From NCBI RefSeq assembly GCF_023072595.1, contig NZ_JALLGK010000011.1, positions 100,800 to 164,799 on the forward strand: 64,000 nucleotides of DNA, written 5' to 3'. The DNA comes from Streptomyces sp. XM4193 (GTDB taxonomy: Bacteria > Actinomycetota > Actinomycetes > Streptomycetales > Streptomycetaceae). This document shows, in pieces, positions 36,096 through 44,085 of this stretch. Every line of letters starts with the position of its first letter. The stretch's first letter is position 1. Made by a program: the position numbers and the translations under genes. The notes beneath the pieces were generated by a model. The model did no database searches and was not told the DNA's origin. It worked only from the letters and a program-made list of their open reading frames with translations.

Positions 36096-36125
36096 GTGAG
36101 CCCGTTGCTGGCGTGACGGGCTCAC
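36096..36125 (+). other. Hairpin between cassette 1 WXG gene and protease gene
   Basis: Perfect 10-bp inverted repeat (36096-36105 with 36116-36125) and a 10-nt loop in the 81-base gap. It could be a terminator, an attenuator, or an RNA processing/stabilising element that sets the ratio of substrate to protease. A weaker 6-bp hairpin occupies the same place in cassette 2 (39717-39732). Confidence 0.45.
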
Positions 36126-36144
36126 AAGAAGGAAGGCTGGAGCA

Positions 36145-37368
36145 ATGTTCATCTCTCGCGCACTCCGTACAGTGGGCGGCGCGGTATGTGCGGGGGCTGT
36201 GCTGTTCGCGACTGCGACCCCTGCCGCAGCGGACGAGGTCAGAGAGAATCAATGGTCGTTGGATTACCTGAACGCCGAGAAGGCGTGGCAGGAATCAACG
36301 GGCAAAGGTGTGACGGTTGCGGTCATTGACGATGGGGTTGACGGAAGCCACGCCGACCTTGAGCGGAACGTGCTTGAAGGAAAGGATTTCACGGGCACCG
36401 GTCCGGCGCACCGTGAATCTACGAATGATCATGGCACTGCAATGGCTGGGATCATCGCGGGCCACGGTCATGGAGCTAATGGCTCCGCGGGGGTCAAAGG
36501 AATAGCTCCAGACGCGAAGATCCTTCCAATCAAGCAGACCAAGACAGGTGACGACAAGGTCGTTGGTTCTTACCTGGAACCCGTGAAGTATGCTGTTGAC
36601 CAAGGCGCTAAGATCATCAACATGTCGTTCGGAACGGCGGGTGAGCCAGGCGACGATGATATTGAAGCAATCAAATACGCCGCCGAGCACGATGTGCTTT
36701 TGGTAGCTAGCTCCGGCAACAGCGGCTCGGGCAATCCGTACCAACCTGCTGTTGCTTCAGGTGTCCTGGCTGTGGGAGCGGTGGACAAGAATGGTGAGGT
36801 CTGGGAAGACTCCAACTACGGCGAACATTTGATGCTTACGGCCCCGGGCGTAGATATGCAGGTGGCGGCCGTTACTAAGCCCTACAGTACGGGCGCTGGA
36901 ACCTCGGACGCTGCGGCGCACGTCTCTGGTGCTGCCGCTCTCATTCGTGCCAAGTACCCCGACCTGACCGCAGGTCAGGTGGCTAACCGCCTCGTCAAGA
37001 CCGCCAAGCGGGCAGGCAGCGCGACGGAGGACAAGGCGGATCCGAAGTACGGCTACGGGATCATTCAGCCCTACGAGGCACTGACTGCTGACATTCCGGC
37101 CGGCTCGAAGCAGGGCCCGTTGAAGACCCCCGACGGTGGCCTGTACGACGACGAGGCGCCCAAGTCGCCCGACCAGGCGTCCGGTTCGGACTCGGACGAC
37201 GATGGCGCGGTGTTCGTCGCCGCTGCCGTGATCGGTGTCTTCCTGCTCCTGGTCCTCGGCGTCGTACTCCTCGTCGTACGTGCCAAGCGCAAGAAGCGTG
37301 AACGCCAGGTACACGGAGGCGGCCACTATCCGGGCCCGCCGCCCGGTCAGGGCCACTACGGACCGTAG
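36145..37368 (+). CDS. Cassette 1 subtilisin-like protease (mycosin-like)
   Basis: A 407-residue S8 protease. Signal peptide at 1-29 (ending ATPAAA-DEV), then catalytic Asp in VAVIDDGVDGSH, His in NDHGTAMAG, oxyanion Asn in SSGNSG and Ser in GTSDAAAHVSGAAAL; all are intact. A membrane helix near the C-terminus (VFVAAAVIGVFLLLVLGVVLLVV) is followed by a basic Pro/Gly tail. It lacks the paired Cys of true mycosins and resembles the protease at 39752-41107 more than mycP. Codon usage is less GC-biased than that of neighbours: of the first 67 codons, 23 end in A or T. Preceded by the WXG gene of the same cassette; may process its products. Confidence 0.87.
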   Translation: MFISRALRTVGGAVCAGAVLFATATPAAADEVRENQWSLDYLNAEKAWQESTGKGVTVAVIDDGVDGSHADLERNVLEGKDFTGTGPAHRESTNDHGTAMAGIIAGHGHGANGSAGVKGIAPDAKILPIKQTKTGDDKVVGSYLEPVKYAVDQGAKIINMSFGTAGEPGDDDIEAIKYAAEHDVLLVASSGNSGSGNPYQPAVASGVLAVGAVDKNGEVWEDSNYGEHLMLTAPGVDMQVAAVTKPYSTGAGTSDAAAHVSGAAALIRAKYPDLTAGQVANRLVKTAKRAGSATEDKADPKYGYGIIQPYEALTADIPAGSKQGPLKTPDGGLYDDEAPKSPDQASGSDSDDDGAVFVAAAVIGVFLLLVLGVVLLVVRAKRKKRERQVHGGGHYPGPPPGQGHYGP

Positions 37369-37398
37369 CCCCGATTCAGTCGTTAGAGCATTCCGCAT

Positions 37399-37437
37399 GG
37401 CCGCGTTCGGTGCACAGATCAAGCACCGGGCGCGGCC
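37399..37437 (+). terminator. Terminator after cassette 1
   Basis: 15-bp stem with two G-U pairs (37399-37413 with 37423-37437), 9-nt loop, 30 bases after the protease stop, and before the second promoter. Confidence 0.65.
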
Positions 37438-37506
37438 TTGGCCCGTGTTGACGGGTCGGCCTACCTGCACCTGTGGCAAAGAGTGCAATCCGGCCTCATC
37501 CTCAAC

Positions 37507-37593
37507 TTCGCTTGCATAGCGGGCGGTTGCTGTAGTGAGCGCGTCACAATCGCGCACACCCATATTGGGTGGGATCAAGCTGACGGCTACAGT
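37507..37593 (+). promoter_or_regulatory. Cassette 2 promoter, near copy of esxBA promoter
   Basis: TTCGCTTGCAT (37507-37517), the box TGTAGTGAGCGCGTCACAAT (37531-37550, one base different from the esxBA box), 14 bases, -35 TTGGGT (37565-37570), a 17-base spacer, -10 TACAGT (37588-37593). The spacing from box to -10 equals that of the esxBA promoter. The cassette 2 start codon is about 100 bases downstream, so both have a long untranslated leader. Confidence 0.72.
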
Positions 37594-37695
37594 TGTCTAC
37601 AGGTGCGCTCGCCTCGTGTTGTGCCGTGAGGGCGTCGGTCGATGCGACTTGCGCACGTGGGCAGTGCCTCAGAACACGTCATTGGGGAGGAAGCT

Positions 37696-38007
37696 TTGTC
37701 CGGCGATCAGTACGGGGTGGACCTGGACGCCCTTGACCAGGTGGTCAAGGAACTCAACCAGGTGATCAAGGACATGGGCGGGCCCAAGTCAAAGGCGAAG
37801 GACTCCACCTACCTCAAGCCAGGTTCGCTGGGTAAGGGGTTCAAGGAGGAAAGTGACCTGCGCGATGCTCACAGCGAGGTCAAACGAGACATTGAAAAGA
37901 TTGTGGACAAGATCGAGGACCTCGTCGACGACTTCGGAAAGAAGTCCAATCAGACGATGGGTGCGTATCAGAACGCCGAAGCAGACAACAAGGTCAACCT
38001 GGCCTGA
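37696..38007 (+). CDS. Cassette 2 small helical Esx-like protein (YxxxE), TTG start
   Basis: A 103-residue helical protein homologous to that at 34299-34622 (GVDLDALDQVVKELN, LGKGFKEE, IEDLVDDFGKK, MGAY). The C-terminus has YQNAE, a YxxxE secretion motif. TTG 37696 is chosen as start because GGGGAGG at 37684-37690 lies five bases upstream and the homology begins right after it; an ATG at 37642 in the same frame would add 18 unrelated residues. First gene of cassette 2, directly behind the duplicated promoter. Probable secreted partner of the next gene product. Confidence 0.8.
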   Translation: MSGDQYGVDLDALDQVVKELNQVIKDMGGPKSKAKDSTYLKPGSLGKGFKEESDLRDAHSEVKRDIEKIVDKIEDLVDDFGKKSNQTMGAYQNAEADNKVNLA

Positions 38008-38069
38008 GAAGTGCAGGTTTCGAGCCTGTGTCACCAGGGCCACGGTGCTGAGCAACAGGGGGAGAGCTG

Positions 38070-39668
38070 ATGTCTGATTCTGACTCGAGGTACACGCCCG
38101 CAGAAGTGGGGCAGAGCGGTGCGAGTGGTAATCCGTATGGTTCGCAGCAACCGTACGTCCCTCCGCCATCGGCTCCTGCCGGTAGCGGCTCGGGCGAGTA
38201 CTCTGCTTCGCCGCCCAATGCGGGTGCTGGGCCTGAGGCCGGCGCGGACTTGGTCAGCCGTCAGCAGTTCATTGACAAGGGGCTCGGCGAGGTCAAGGAG
38301 ATGGTCTCGGGGGCAGACCCCGGCCACGTCCGGACGGTGGGCGAGAACTGGGTAGAGCTCCACGACGACTTGGTGGGTAGGGATGGCGACAGCGGTCTGA
38401 AGAAGAAGTTCGACGACGCAGTCCTGAAGGTGCTTGATAGCTGGCACGGCAAATCTGCGGAGAAATTCGCGAAGCGCGCGCAGGAGATCAGTCAGGAGTT
38501 TGCCAAGGCTTCGTACAAGCCTTCCGCGGTCGGCAGTGTGCTGGAGCAGACCGCGCAACGTCTCTACGAGGTGATGGACTTCGTCGACTCGGTGAAGGAG
38601 CCGAGCCGATTGGAGCGGCTGAAAGACCGGGGCAGTGACATGTTGGGCTCTGGTCCCGTCGGCGCCGCCTCAGTCCTTAGCCCCGCCATTGCAGGTTTCA
38701 ACCTCGCCACAGGCGCAGGCAGGGACGACAGCGGCCTGAACCGTGATCTGAATAACCCCGCTATCAGTATCGCGCAGGCGGTGAACAACAACGCGGGCAG
38801 CCTGTCAATCGGCCGTGAGCGGCAACTCGAGGCAGCGCACTATGTAGAGCAACTGGCGGCCGTCTACCGGTCAGCCACGAAGGAGATCGACAACGCAAGG
38901 CGGGAGGTCACAGGGCCCGACATGCCGAAAGGTCCTGGAGGCCCCAACGGGCCAGGTGGCCCTGGTGGAATGCCGGACATCTCGCCCTTCAAGCCCGGCG
39001 GCGGCGGTCCGGGCGCCGGTCCTGGCGCTGAGATGCCGACGGCAGACGTGCCGGGCTACGAGGGGCAGAGCCCCGGATTCAAGCCGGGCACGGGCGATTT
39101 GGACGGGATCGGTGGCCCGAAGCCGGGCAGCGAGGTCGGTACCGGGCTCGAAGGAATCGGTGCGGGCGCGGGGGGCGCCGGTTCCGGAGCGGGCAACCTG
39201 GGTGGTCTGTCCGGCTCCGGTGGCGTCGGTTCGGGTGCAGGAGCCGGAAGCGGCGGCGGAGCAGGTGCAGTCGGCGGACTGCCTGGCGGCATGTCCGGAG
39301 CTGGTGGCGCGGGCGCCGGTGGTGCGGGGCGCATGGGCGGCATGCCGGGCATGGGAGGTGGTGCCGGCGGCGGTGCGGCAGGCAAGGGCGGGGCTGGGCG
39401 TGGTGGGCTCGCCAGGAAGAGCGGCGGTACCGTGGGCACTCCCGGTCGTGGCGGCGCTGGGGCCCAGGGCGGCTCAGGCTTGCACCGCAGCCGTGGCGGA
39501 TCCCAGGCGGGTAAGGGCGCAGGGCGTGGCATGGGCATGATGGGCGCTCCCGGCTCGCGTGGCGCCGGGAGCAGCGAGAAGAACCGAAGTGACCGTCCTG
39601 ACTACCTGGTTGAGGACGAGGAATCCTGGACACCGAAGAAGAACGTCGCTCCTCGCGTCATTGAGTAG
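38070..39668 (+). CDS. Cassette 2 WXG-domain Gly-rich protein with conserved tail
   Basis: A 532-residue protein. A Ser/Pro/Gly-rich N-terminal extension of ~60 residues precedes the WXG100-like domain with the turn SWHGKSAEKF near residue 127. A helical region follows, then from about residue 290 long Gly/Ala/Pro low-complexity sequence. The last ~90 residues repeat the tail seen at 34678-36063: GGSGLHRSRGG, GMMGAPGSRG and RPDYLVEDEESW, containing a YxxxD sequence. No enzyme motif. Ribosome binding site GGGGGAG upstream of ATG 38070. Probable T7SS substrate. Confidence 0.75.
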   Translation: MSDSDSRYTPAEVGQSGASGNPYGSQQPYVPPPSAPAGSGSGEYSASPPNAGAGPEAGADLVSRQQFIDKGLGEVKEMVSGADPGHVRTVGENWVELHDDLVGRDGDSGLKKKFDDAVLKVLDSWHGKSAEKFAKRAQEISQEFAKASYKPSAVGSVLEQTAQRLYEVMDFVDSVKEPSRLERLKDRGSDMLGSGPVGAASVLSPAIAGFNLATGAGRDDSGLNRDLNNPAISIAQAVNNNAGSLSIGRERQLEAAHYVEQLAAVYRSATKEIDNARREVTGPDMPKGPGGPNGPGGPGGMPDISPFKPGGGGPGAGPGAEMPTADVPGYEGQSPGFKPGTGDLDGIGGPKPGSEVGTGLEGIGAGAGGAGSGAGNLGGLSGSGGVGSGAGAGSGGGAGAVGGLPGGMSGAGGAGAGGAGRMGGMPGMGGGAGGGAAGKGGAGRGGLARKSGGTVGTPGRGGAGAQGGSGLHRSRGGSQAGKGAGRGMGMMGAPGSRGAGSSEKNRSDRPDYLVEDEESWTPKKNVAPRVIE

Positions 39669-39751
39669 GGCGACGTGTCGTCAGCGGCTGTGACCAGAAG
39701 GTCATCTGCCAACCGGGAAGGCGGGCGCCTTCGTGAAGGGAACGTCAGAGG

Positions 39752-41107
39752 ATGAAGCTCGCATACTCAGCGCGTGTCGTAGGCAGCTTGACACTGGCTG
39801 GAGCATTGCTGGCGGGAACTGCGCCGGCGGCCGCGGCGGACAGCACGCGCGACAGTCAGTGGGCGTTGGAAGCATTCGACGCCGAGAAGGTCTGGCAGGA
39901 GTCCCAGGGGCAAGGTGTCACAGTTGCCGTGATCGACAGCGGTGTTGACGGCAGCCATGCTGACCTTCAGGACAATGTGCTGCCTGGCTGGAACGCTCAC
40001 AGCGGTGGCCCGGGCAACGTGAATGGCAAGGACCACGGCACCGGTGTCGCCTCGCTCATCGCGGGCCACGGCCACGGGCCGGGCAACCGGGACGGAATTG
40101 TCGGCCTGGCGCCGAAGGCAAAGATTCTTCCCGTAAAGGCCGACCGTCCTGACGGCAAGTACAGCGGCCACACGCTGGGTGCCGCCATTGACTATGCGGT
40201 CGAGCAGAAGGCTGACATCATCAATGTGTCGATTGCCGGAAGCTTCGCTTCCTCTGCCGAAGAAAAGGCGATCAAGCTTGCCTGGGAGAACGACGTGGTC
40301 GTCGTCGCCGGTGCAGGGAACGACGGAGTGCGGGGAATCGCTTACCCGGCGGATTCCGATGGAGTTGTCTCCGTCGGTGCTGTCACCGAGGCCGGTAATC
40401 TCTGGGAGGAGTCCAACTACGACGACGGCCTGACTCTGACCGCACCAGGAGTGAACATCAACACTGCGGCGGTCAGGAAGGATTACGAGTCGGCGAACGG
40501 TACTTCCCTCGCCACCGCTTACGTTTCCGGTGCCGTCGCGTTGCTGAGGGCCAAGTTCCCGGATCTTACAGCCGGGCAAATCGTCAGTCGTCTTACGAGA
40601 ACTGCACTGCTGCCGGAGGAAATGGGAAAGGCTCCCAACGAGTACTACGGCTACGGAATGATCCGTCCGTTGCGAGCGCTTACCGACGATCTCACCGAGG
40701 GGCCGGTGAACGGCCCGCTGACCGCGCCGAAGGGGGCGGGTGAGCCCGGCTCTAGGGACACCGGGGGCCGTGCTGAGCGGGAGGCGAAGGCAGCCGAGGA
40801 GATCCTTAACGGCGGCGACGACACCAACCCTTACAAGTTGCACGGAATCCTGGCGCTTGTGGGCTTCGGTGCGATCGGGGTTCTGGCCACCGTGTTCGCT
40901 CTGGTGTCCCGGAACAGGCGGAGGAGGAACAATCCGCCTCCGCCGCCGGGTTGGGGCGGGCCGGGTGGCCCGCCGGGGCCGTTTCCGCATCAGGGGCAGC
41001 CGCCCATGCCGGGCAACTATCCCCAGAGCCTGCCCAGCCATCATCCGCCCGGGCCACCTGGCCATCATCCGCAGGGCCCGCCGCCGGGCGGCCCACGCGG
41101 CTACTGA
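39752..41107 (+). CDS. Cassette 2 subtilisin-like protease (mycosin-like)
   Basis: A 451-residue S8 protease with signal peptide (SLTLAGALLAGTAPAAAA), catalytic Asp in VAVIDSGVDGSH, His in KDHGTGVAS, oxyanion Asn in AGAGNDG and Ser in NGTSLATAYVSGAVALL. A transmembrane helix (LHGILALVGFGAIGVLATVFALV) is followed by a cytosolic tail rich in Pro, Gly and His. Like the cassette 1 enzyme it has no Cys pair, and its QW.L..F.AEKVWQES.G start is shared with that enzyme. Possibly processes cassette 2 products or contributes a second cap to the secretion channel; both are inference. A perfect 25-bp terminator hairpin follows the stop. Confidence 0.87.
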   Translation: MKLAYSARVVGSLTLAGALLAGTAPAAAADSTRDSQWALEAFDAEKVWQESQGQGVTVAVIDSGVDGSHADLQDNVLPGWNAHSGGPGNVNGKDHGTGVASLIAGHGHGPGNRDGIVGLAPKAKILPVKADRPDGKYSGHTLGAAIDYAVEQKADIINVSIAGSFASSAEEKAIKLAWENDVVVVAGAGNDGVRGIAYPADSDGVVSVGAVTEAGNLWEESNYDDGLTLTAPGVNINTAAVRKDYESANGTSLATAYVSGAVALLRAKFPDLTAGQIVSRLTRTALLPEEMGKAPNEYYGYGMIRPLRALTDDLTEGPVNGPLTAPKGAGEPGSRDTGGRAEREAKAAEEILNGGDDTNPYKLHGILALVGFGAIGVLATVFALVSRNRRRRNNPPPPPGWGGPGGPPGPFPHQGQPPMPGNYPQSLPSHHPPGPPGHHPQGPPPGGPRGY

Positions 41108-41108
41108 C

Positions 41109-41163
41109 GTACACGCAGTGGTTCCCCGAAGCCACTGGGGCTTCGGGGAACCACTGCGTGTAC
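41109..41163 (+). terminator. Perfect 25-bp hairpin after cassette 2
   Basis: Left arm 41109-41133, 5-nt loop, right arm 41139-41163; all 25 pairs match. It starts two bases after the stop codon region and ends the cassette operon; it would also stop antisense transcripts arriving from the minus strand. Confidence 0.88.
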
Positions 41164-41484
41164 GGGCGGTTGTTCAGCTGTCAGGTCGTCCCTTCCGAGA
41201 CGAACGTGCCCCGACACGGTCCGAGTGATCCAGTACGTGGCAATGGTCGGGGTCACATCCTGGCTTCTCCTCAGCACGTGGGTCGAGTTCGCCGAACGCG
41301 CAGGGCGGGGGCAGCGATGACGCCGCCGTACTGCATTGGCTGTGACCCGCCCTGTGAACCGGACGCGGTCAAGGTAGCCGAGTTCTGGACAGCAACCTCC
41401 TCCGGCACGACTCAAGCCCCGAGCCCCATCCTCAGCTCTGTGAACCCGACGCCCGAGACGTCCGACGCCGTCCCGTGCCCGTGG
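41164..41484. other. Non-coding gap between cassette 2 and NTPase gene
   Basis: 321 bases between convergent genes. A frame from ATG 41317 on the plus strand and one from 41415 on the minus strand stay open, but neither has a ribosome binding site nor recognisable protein; I treat the stretch as non-coding. Confidence 0.4.
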
Positions 41485-43155
41485 CTAGCCGCTCTGGGTG
41501 GCGAGTTGGCGCAGGGCGGTGGCGTGGGCGGTGAGGCCGTCGGCGGTGAAGGCGGCTTCGAGGAGCTCCGCGCGGCGCCCCGGCGGGACGTCGCCGTCGA
41601 TGAGTGCGGGAGCGGTGCGCAGATAGGTGCGGGCCGCGGCGCCGAGCGAGTCGTACGGTACGGACTCGACTGCGGCGTGCAGGCAGACCGGGTCCGCGTA
41701 CGTGAACAGGCCGGGATCGGTGAGGAGTTGGGGGAGCAGCCCGGCTGCCAGGGTGTGGGAGGCGATGTGGTCGCGCACGTACGGATCAGCCTTCGACCAG
41801 TCCTGCTCCGGCACCTCCTCGAGCAGGGCCATCGCTGTCCGGGTCTGCGCGGTGCCCACGTCCTGGAGCCCGGCGCGGACGGTGTCGGCGAGGGCGGGGT
41901 GGACCAGGCGCAGCAGCGTCCGCGTCCGGTCGCCGTCGTGACCCTCCACGCGTTCGACGAACGGCTCGGTGAGCGCGGCGAGTTCGGCCACCGTGGTGTT
42001 CATGTCGCGTCCCGCGACGGCGCTTGCCAGCGGGCCGTGCAGCTCCGCCGGCAGCCCCTGGTGCTCGGCCAGGGCAAGCGGTGTGAGTACGGCGCGCAGG
42101 GTGGCCGGCTCGACGCCCGCGCGAGTGGCGTGAAGGTCGAGTACGGCGGAGAGGTCGGTCGGCAGCGCTTCTGCGAGCGCGGTGACGGGGTCGGCCGCGG
42201 GCGTCCCCTCCGAGACATCGGGTGCTGGTTCCGCCTGGACCTTCCCGTGATGTGCGAAGAACCAATCGGCCTGGGCCAGCGCGGAGTTGAGCGCGAGGCG
42301 AACGGTCAGCCGGCTCTGCGCGCCTGCGTCGAGGCGGGCGACGTACGCCTCCGCGAGGTTGCGGCGGTGCGCGGCCTCAGGGCCGAGGAGCGGGTGGACC
42401 GCCCCGGCCGTCCCGAAAGTGGAGCCCGTACAGCCCGGCGAACCCGTAGTGTCCGTCGCGCCCGGCAAATCCGCCGATTCCGCCGATCCCGCCGGCCCCA
42501 CCGCGTCCGCCGAGGCGGCGGCTGCGTCCAGGTGGCTCGCCGCCTGGTGGGCCAGGCCCTCCGGGTCTGACCAGCGTTTCTCGTCCAGGTCGATCAACAG
42601 GGCGGTGCCCGGCGTCGGTTCGCGCTTCAGCTCCGTCGCGAGGGCGCGCGGCACCGCTGCCACCAGTCGTACGGTCGGCAGCGCGGCCAGCGGTTTCAGC
42701 AGCTCGCGCACGAGCCGTACGGGTTCCTCCGCCGCCGCCACCGGTCCCGCACGGTCGACCTCCGGTACGACGAGCGCCAACGGCTCCGTACGCGCGGCGA
42801 GTTCGGCGAAGACGCGGTCCGGCTCGGCGGAGGGCAGACCGAGCGCGTCCGCAAGGTCGGCGAGGATCTCGCCAGTTGTGCGTCCGGCGGGGGAGAGGAC
42901 CGTCGGCGGGGGAAGGTCGGGCGGTACGGTCGCGGGGTCGAGCGAGTCCGGGTCGAGCCGGGCCCGTTGCTCGGGGTCGCCGAACATCAGAAAGCCCTCG
43001 AGGATCCGGGTGCGACCGGTGCCGGGGCTGCCGGTGAGGACGACGACGCGCGGCGCGCCCGGCCAGTCCATCTGCCAGGCGGCGAGGGTGCGCAGCACGG
43101 CGTTGCGCCCGCCGATGTAGGGGTGGGGCCTGTGGGGCTGCGACGAGCCGGACAT
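41485..43155 (-). CDS. P-loop NTPase of the type VII locus (STAND-like)
   Basis: A 556-residue protein beginning PHPYIGGRNAVLRTLAAWQ, the usual lead-in of an AAA/STAND-type NTPase. Its P-loop is VVVLTGSPGTGRTR (residues 37-50), with Arg 48 in place of the Walker A Lys; a hydrophobic strand LALVVPEVD (126-134) is the candidate Walker B. The rest is helical, Ala/Leu/Arg-rich and without known motifs. ATG 43155 has GGAGGGG upstream. Position inside the ESX locus suggests a regulator or chaperone-like role, perhaps in place of the EccA ATPase, which I do not see here; this is inference. Confidence 0.72.
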   Translation of the reverse strand: MSGSSQPHRPHPYIGGRNAVLRTLAAWQMDWPGAPRVVVLTGSPGTGRTRILEGFLMFGDPEQRARLDPDSLDPATVPPDLPPPTVLSPAGRTTGEILADLADALGLPSAEPDRVFAELAARTEPLALVVPEVDRAGPVAAAEEPVRLVRELLKPLAALPTVRLVAAVPRALATELKREPTPGTALLIDLDEKRWSDPEGLAHQAASHLDAAAASADAVGPAGSAESADLPGATDTTGSPGCTGSTFGTAGAVHPLLGPEAAHRRNLAEAYVARLDAGAQSRLTVRLALNSALAQADWFFAHHGKVQAEPAPDVSEGTPAADPVTALAEALPTDLSAVLDLHATRAGVEPATLRAVLTPLALAEHQGLPAELHGPLASAVAGRDMNTTVAELAALTEPFVERVEGHDGDRTRTLLRLVHPALADTVRAGLQDVGTAQTRTAMALLEEVPEQDWSKADPYVRDHIASHTLAAGLLPQLLTDPGLFTYADPVCLHAAVESVPYDSLGAAARTYLRTAPALIDGDVPPGRRAELLEAAFTADGLTAHATALRQLATQSG

Positions 43156-44085
43156 GGTGCTCCCCTCCTCTGCTGTCGCGTCGACGCCGACGACGCCCGG
43201 AATCCCGGGGCGCTGCCGACGGTCCGTGCCGCACGCGAACGTCGAACCGTACGTGGAAATCGTATGTGCGAGCCCACTGGTGGAGACGAGTGGGCCGGGT
43301 ACGACGGGGTCGAGCACTGACGAACCCGGTGCGGACGGACGGCCGTTCGTCGCGAGTCGTAATCAACTCCCCGCTCTGTAACGGCAGTTGAGATCGGGCT
43401 CGTCACCGCATCTGCCGGATCCGTACGAGGTCGGGCAGCGGCCGGGCACTCTGTGTCCGCGTTCCTCGCAGCTGTACGCCACTTCACGCGGGCGGGCGGG
43501 TACGCCTTGCGGGGGTCGCCGCCGCACGAACCTTCACCACAGCAGACTGGGCACGGTTGCCACAGCCCGGTTGTCACGGCTCCTGCCACCACAGCCCCCG
43601 CCCCCGCGGCAGCCGTCGCAACGGGAACCGTCGCAGGAGGGGCGGCCGGCGTGGGCAACACCTCCCGCCCGCGGCAGCTCGGCGTCCGGTCCGAACATCG
43701 GGCGCGCTGAAGTCGGGTGCCCGTGGGGTCGGAGGCTCCCGCCCGCGAGGCACACAACGTCGCGCGTGGACCTCAGCCCCTCAACCGAACAGAACCAACA
43801 GAACGGCGGCCCTCGGGCGAACGACTGTGGTTCTCACACGGAGAACTGCGGCGCTCAGGCGAAGAACCGCCGCTCCTCACGCGCGCAACCGCGGCTCACA
43901 CCCGCCCCGCACGCGTACCCCCGCGCCCCGCAATCGGAGTCAGCCTTCGCCGCCGTCGAGCCCGCCCCGCGCGCAGCCGCGTCGTCGCGCCCCGCTAATC
44001 GGGATCAGCCTTCGCCGCGCACCTCCGGGACCCCCGCGCGCAGCCGCGTCGTCGCGCCCTGCCCCGCCTGGCCCGCCGCCCGGGG
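43156..44085. other. 930-base region without a supported gene
   Basis: Open frames exist in all directions but none has a ribosome binding site, a recognisable protein or strong GC bias at third positions, so I call none. The 3' part holds two imperfect direct copies of a ~60-base unit (shared CAGCCTTCGCCG and GCGCAGCCGCGTCGTCGCGC) around 43930-44060. The stretch divides two minus-strand transcription units. Confidence 0.4.

Noticed and set aside
41101..41415. Minus-strand 104-residue frame beyond cassette 2
   Set aside because: Crosses the 25-bp terminator hairpin, has no ribosome binding site and no known family.
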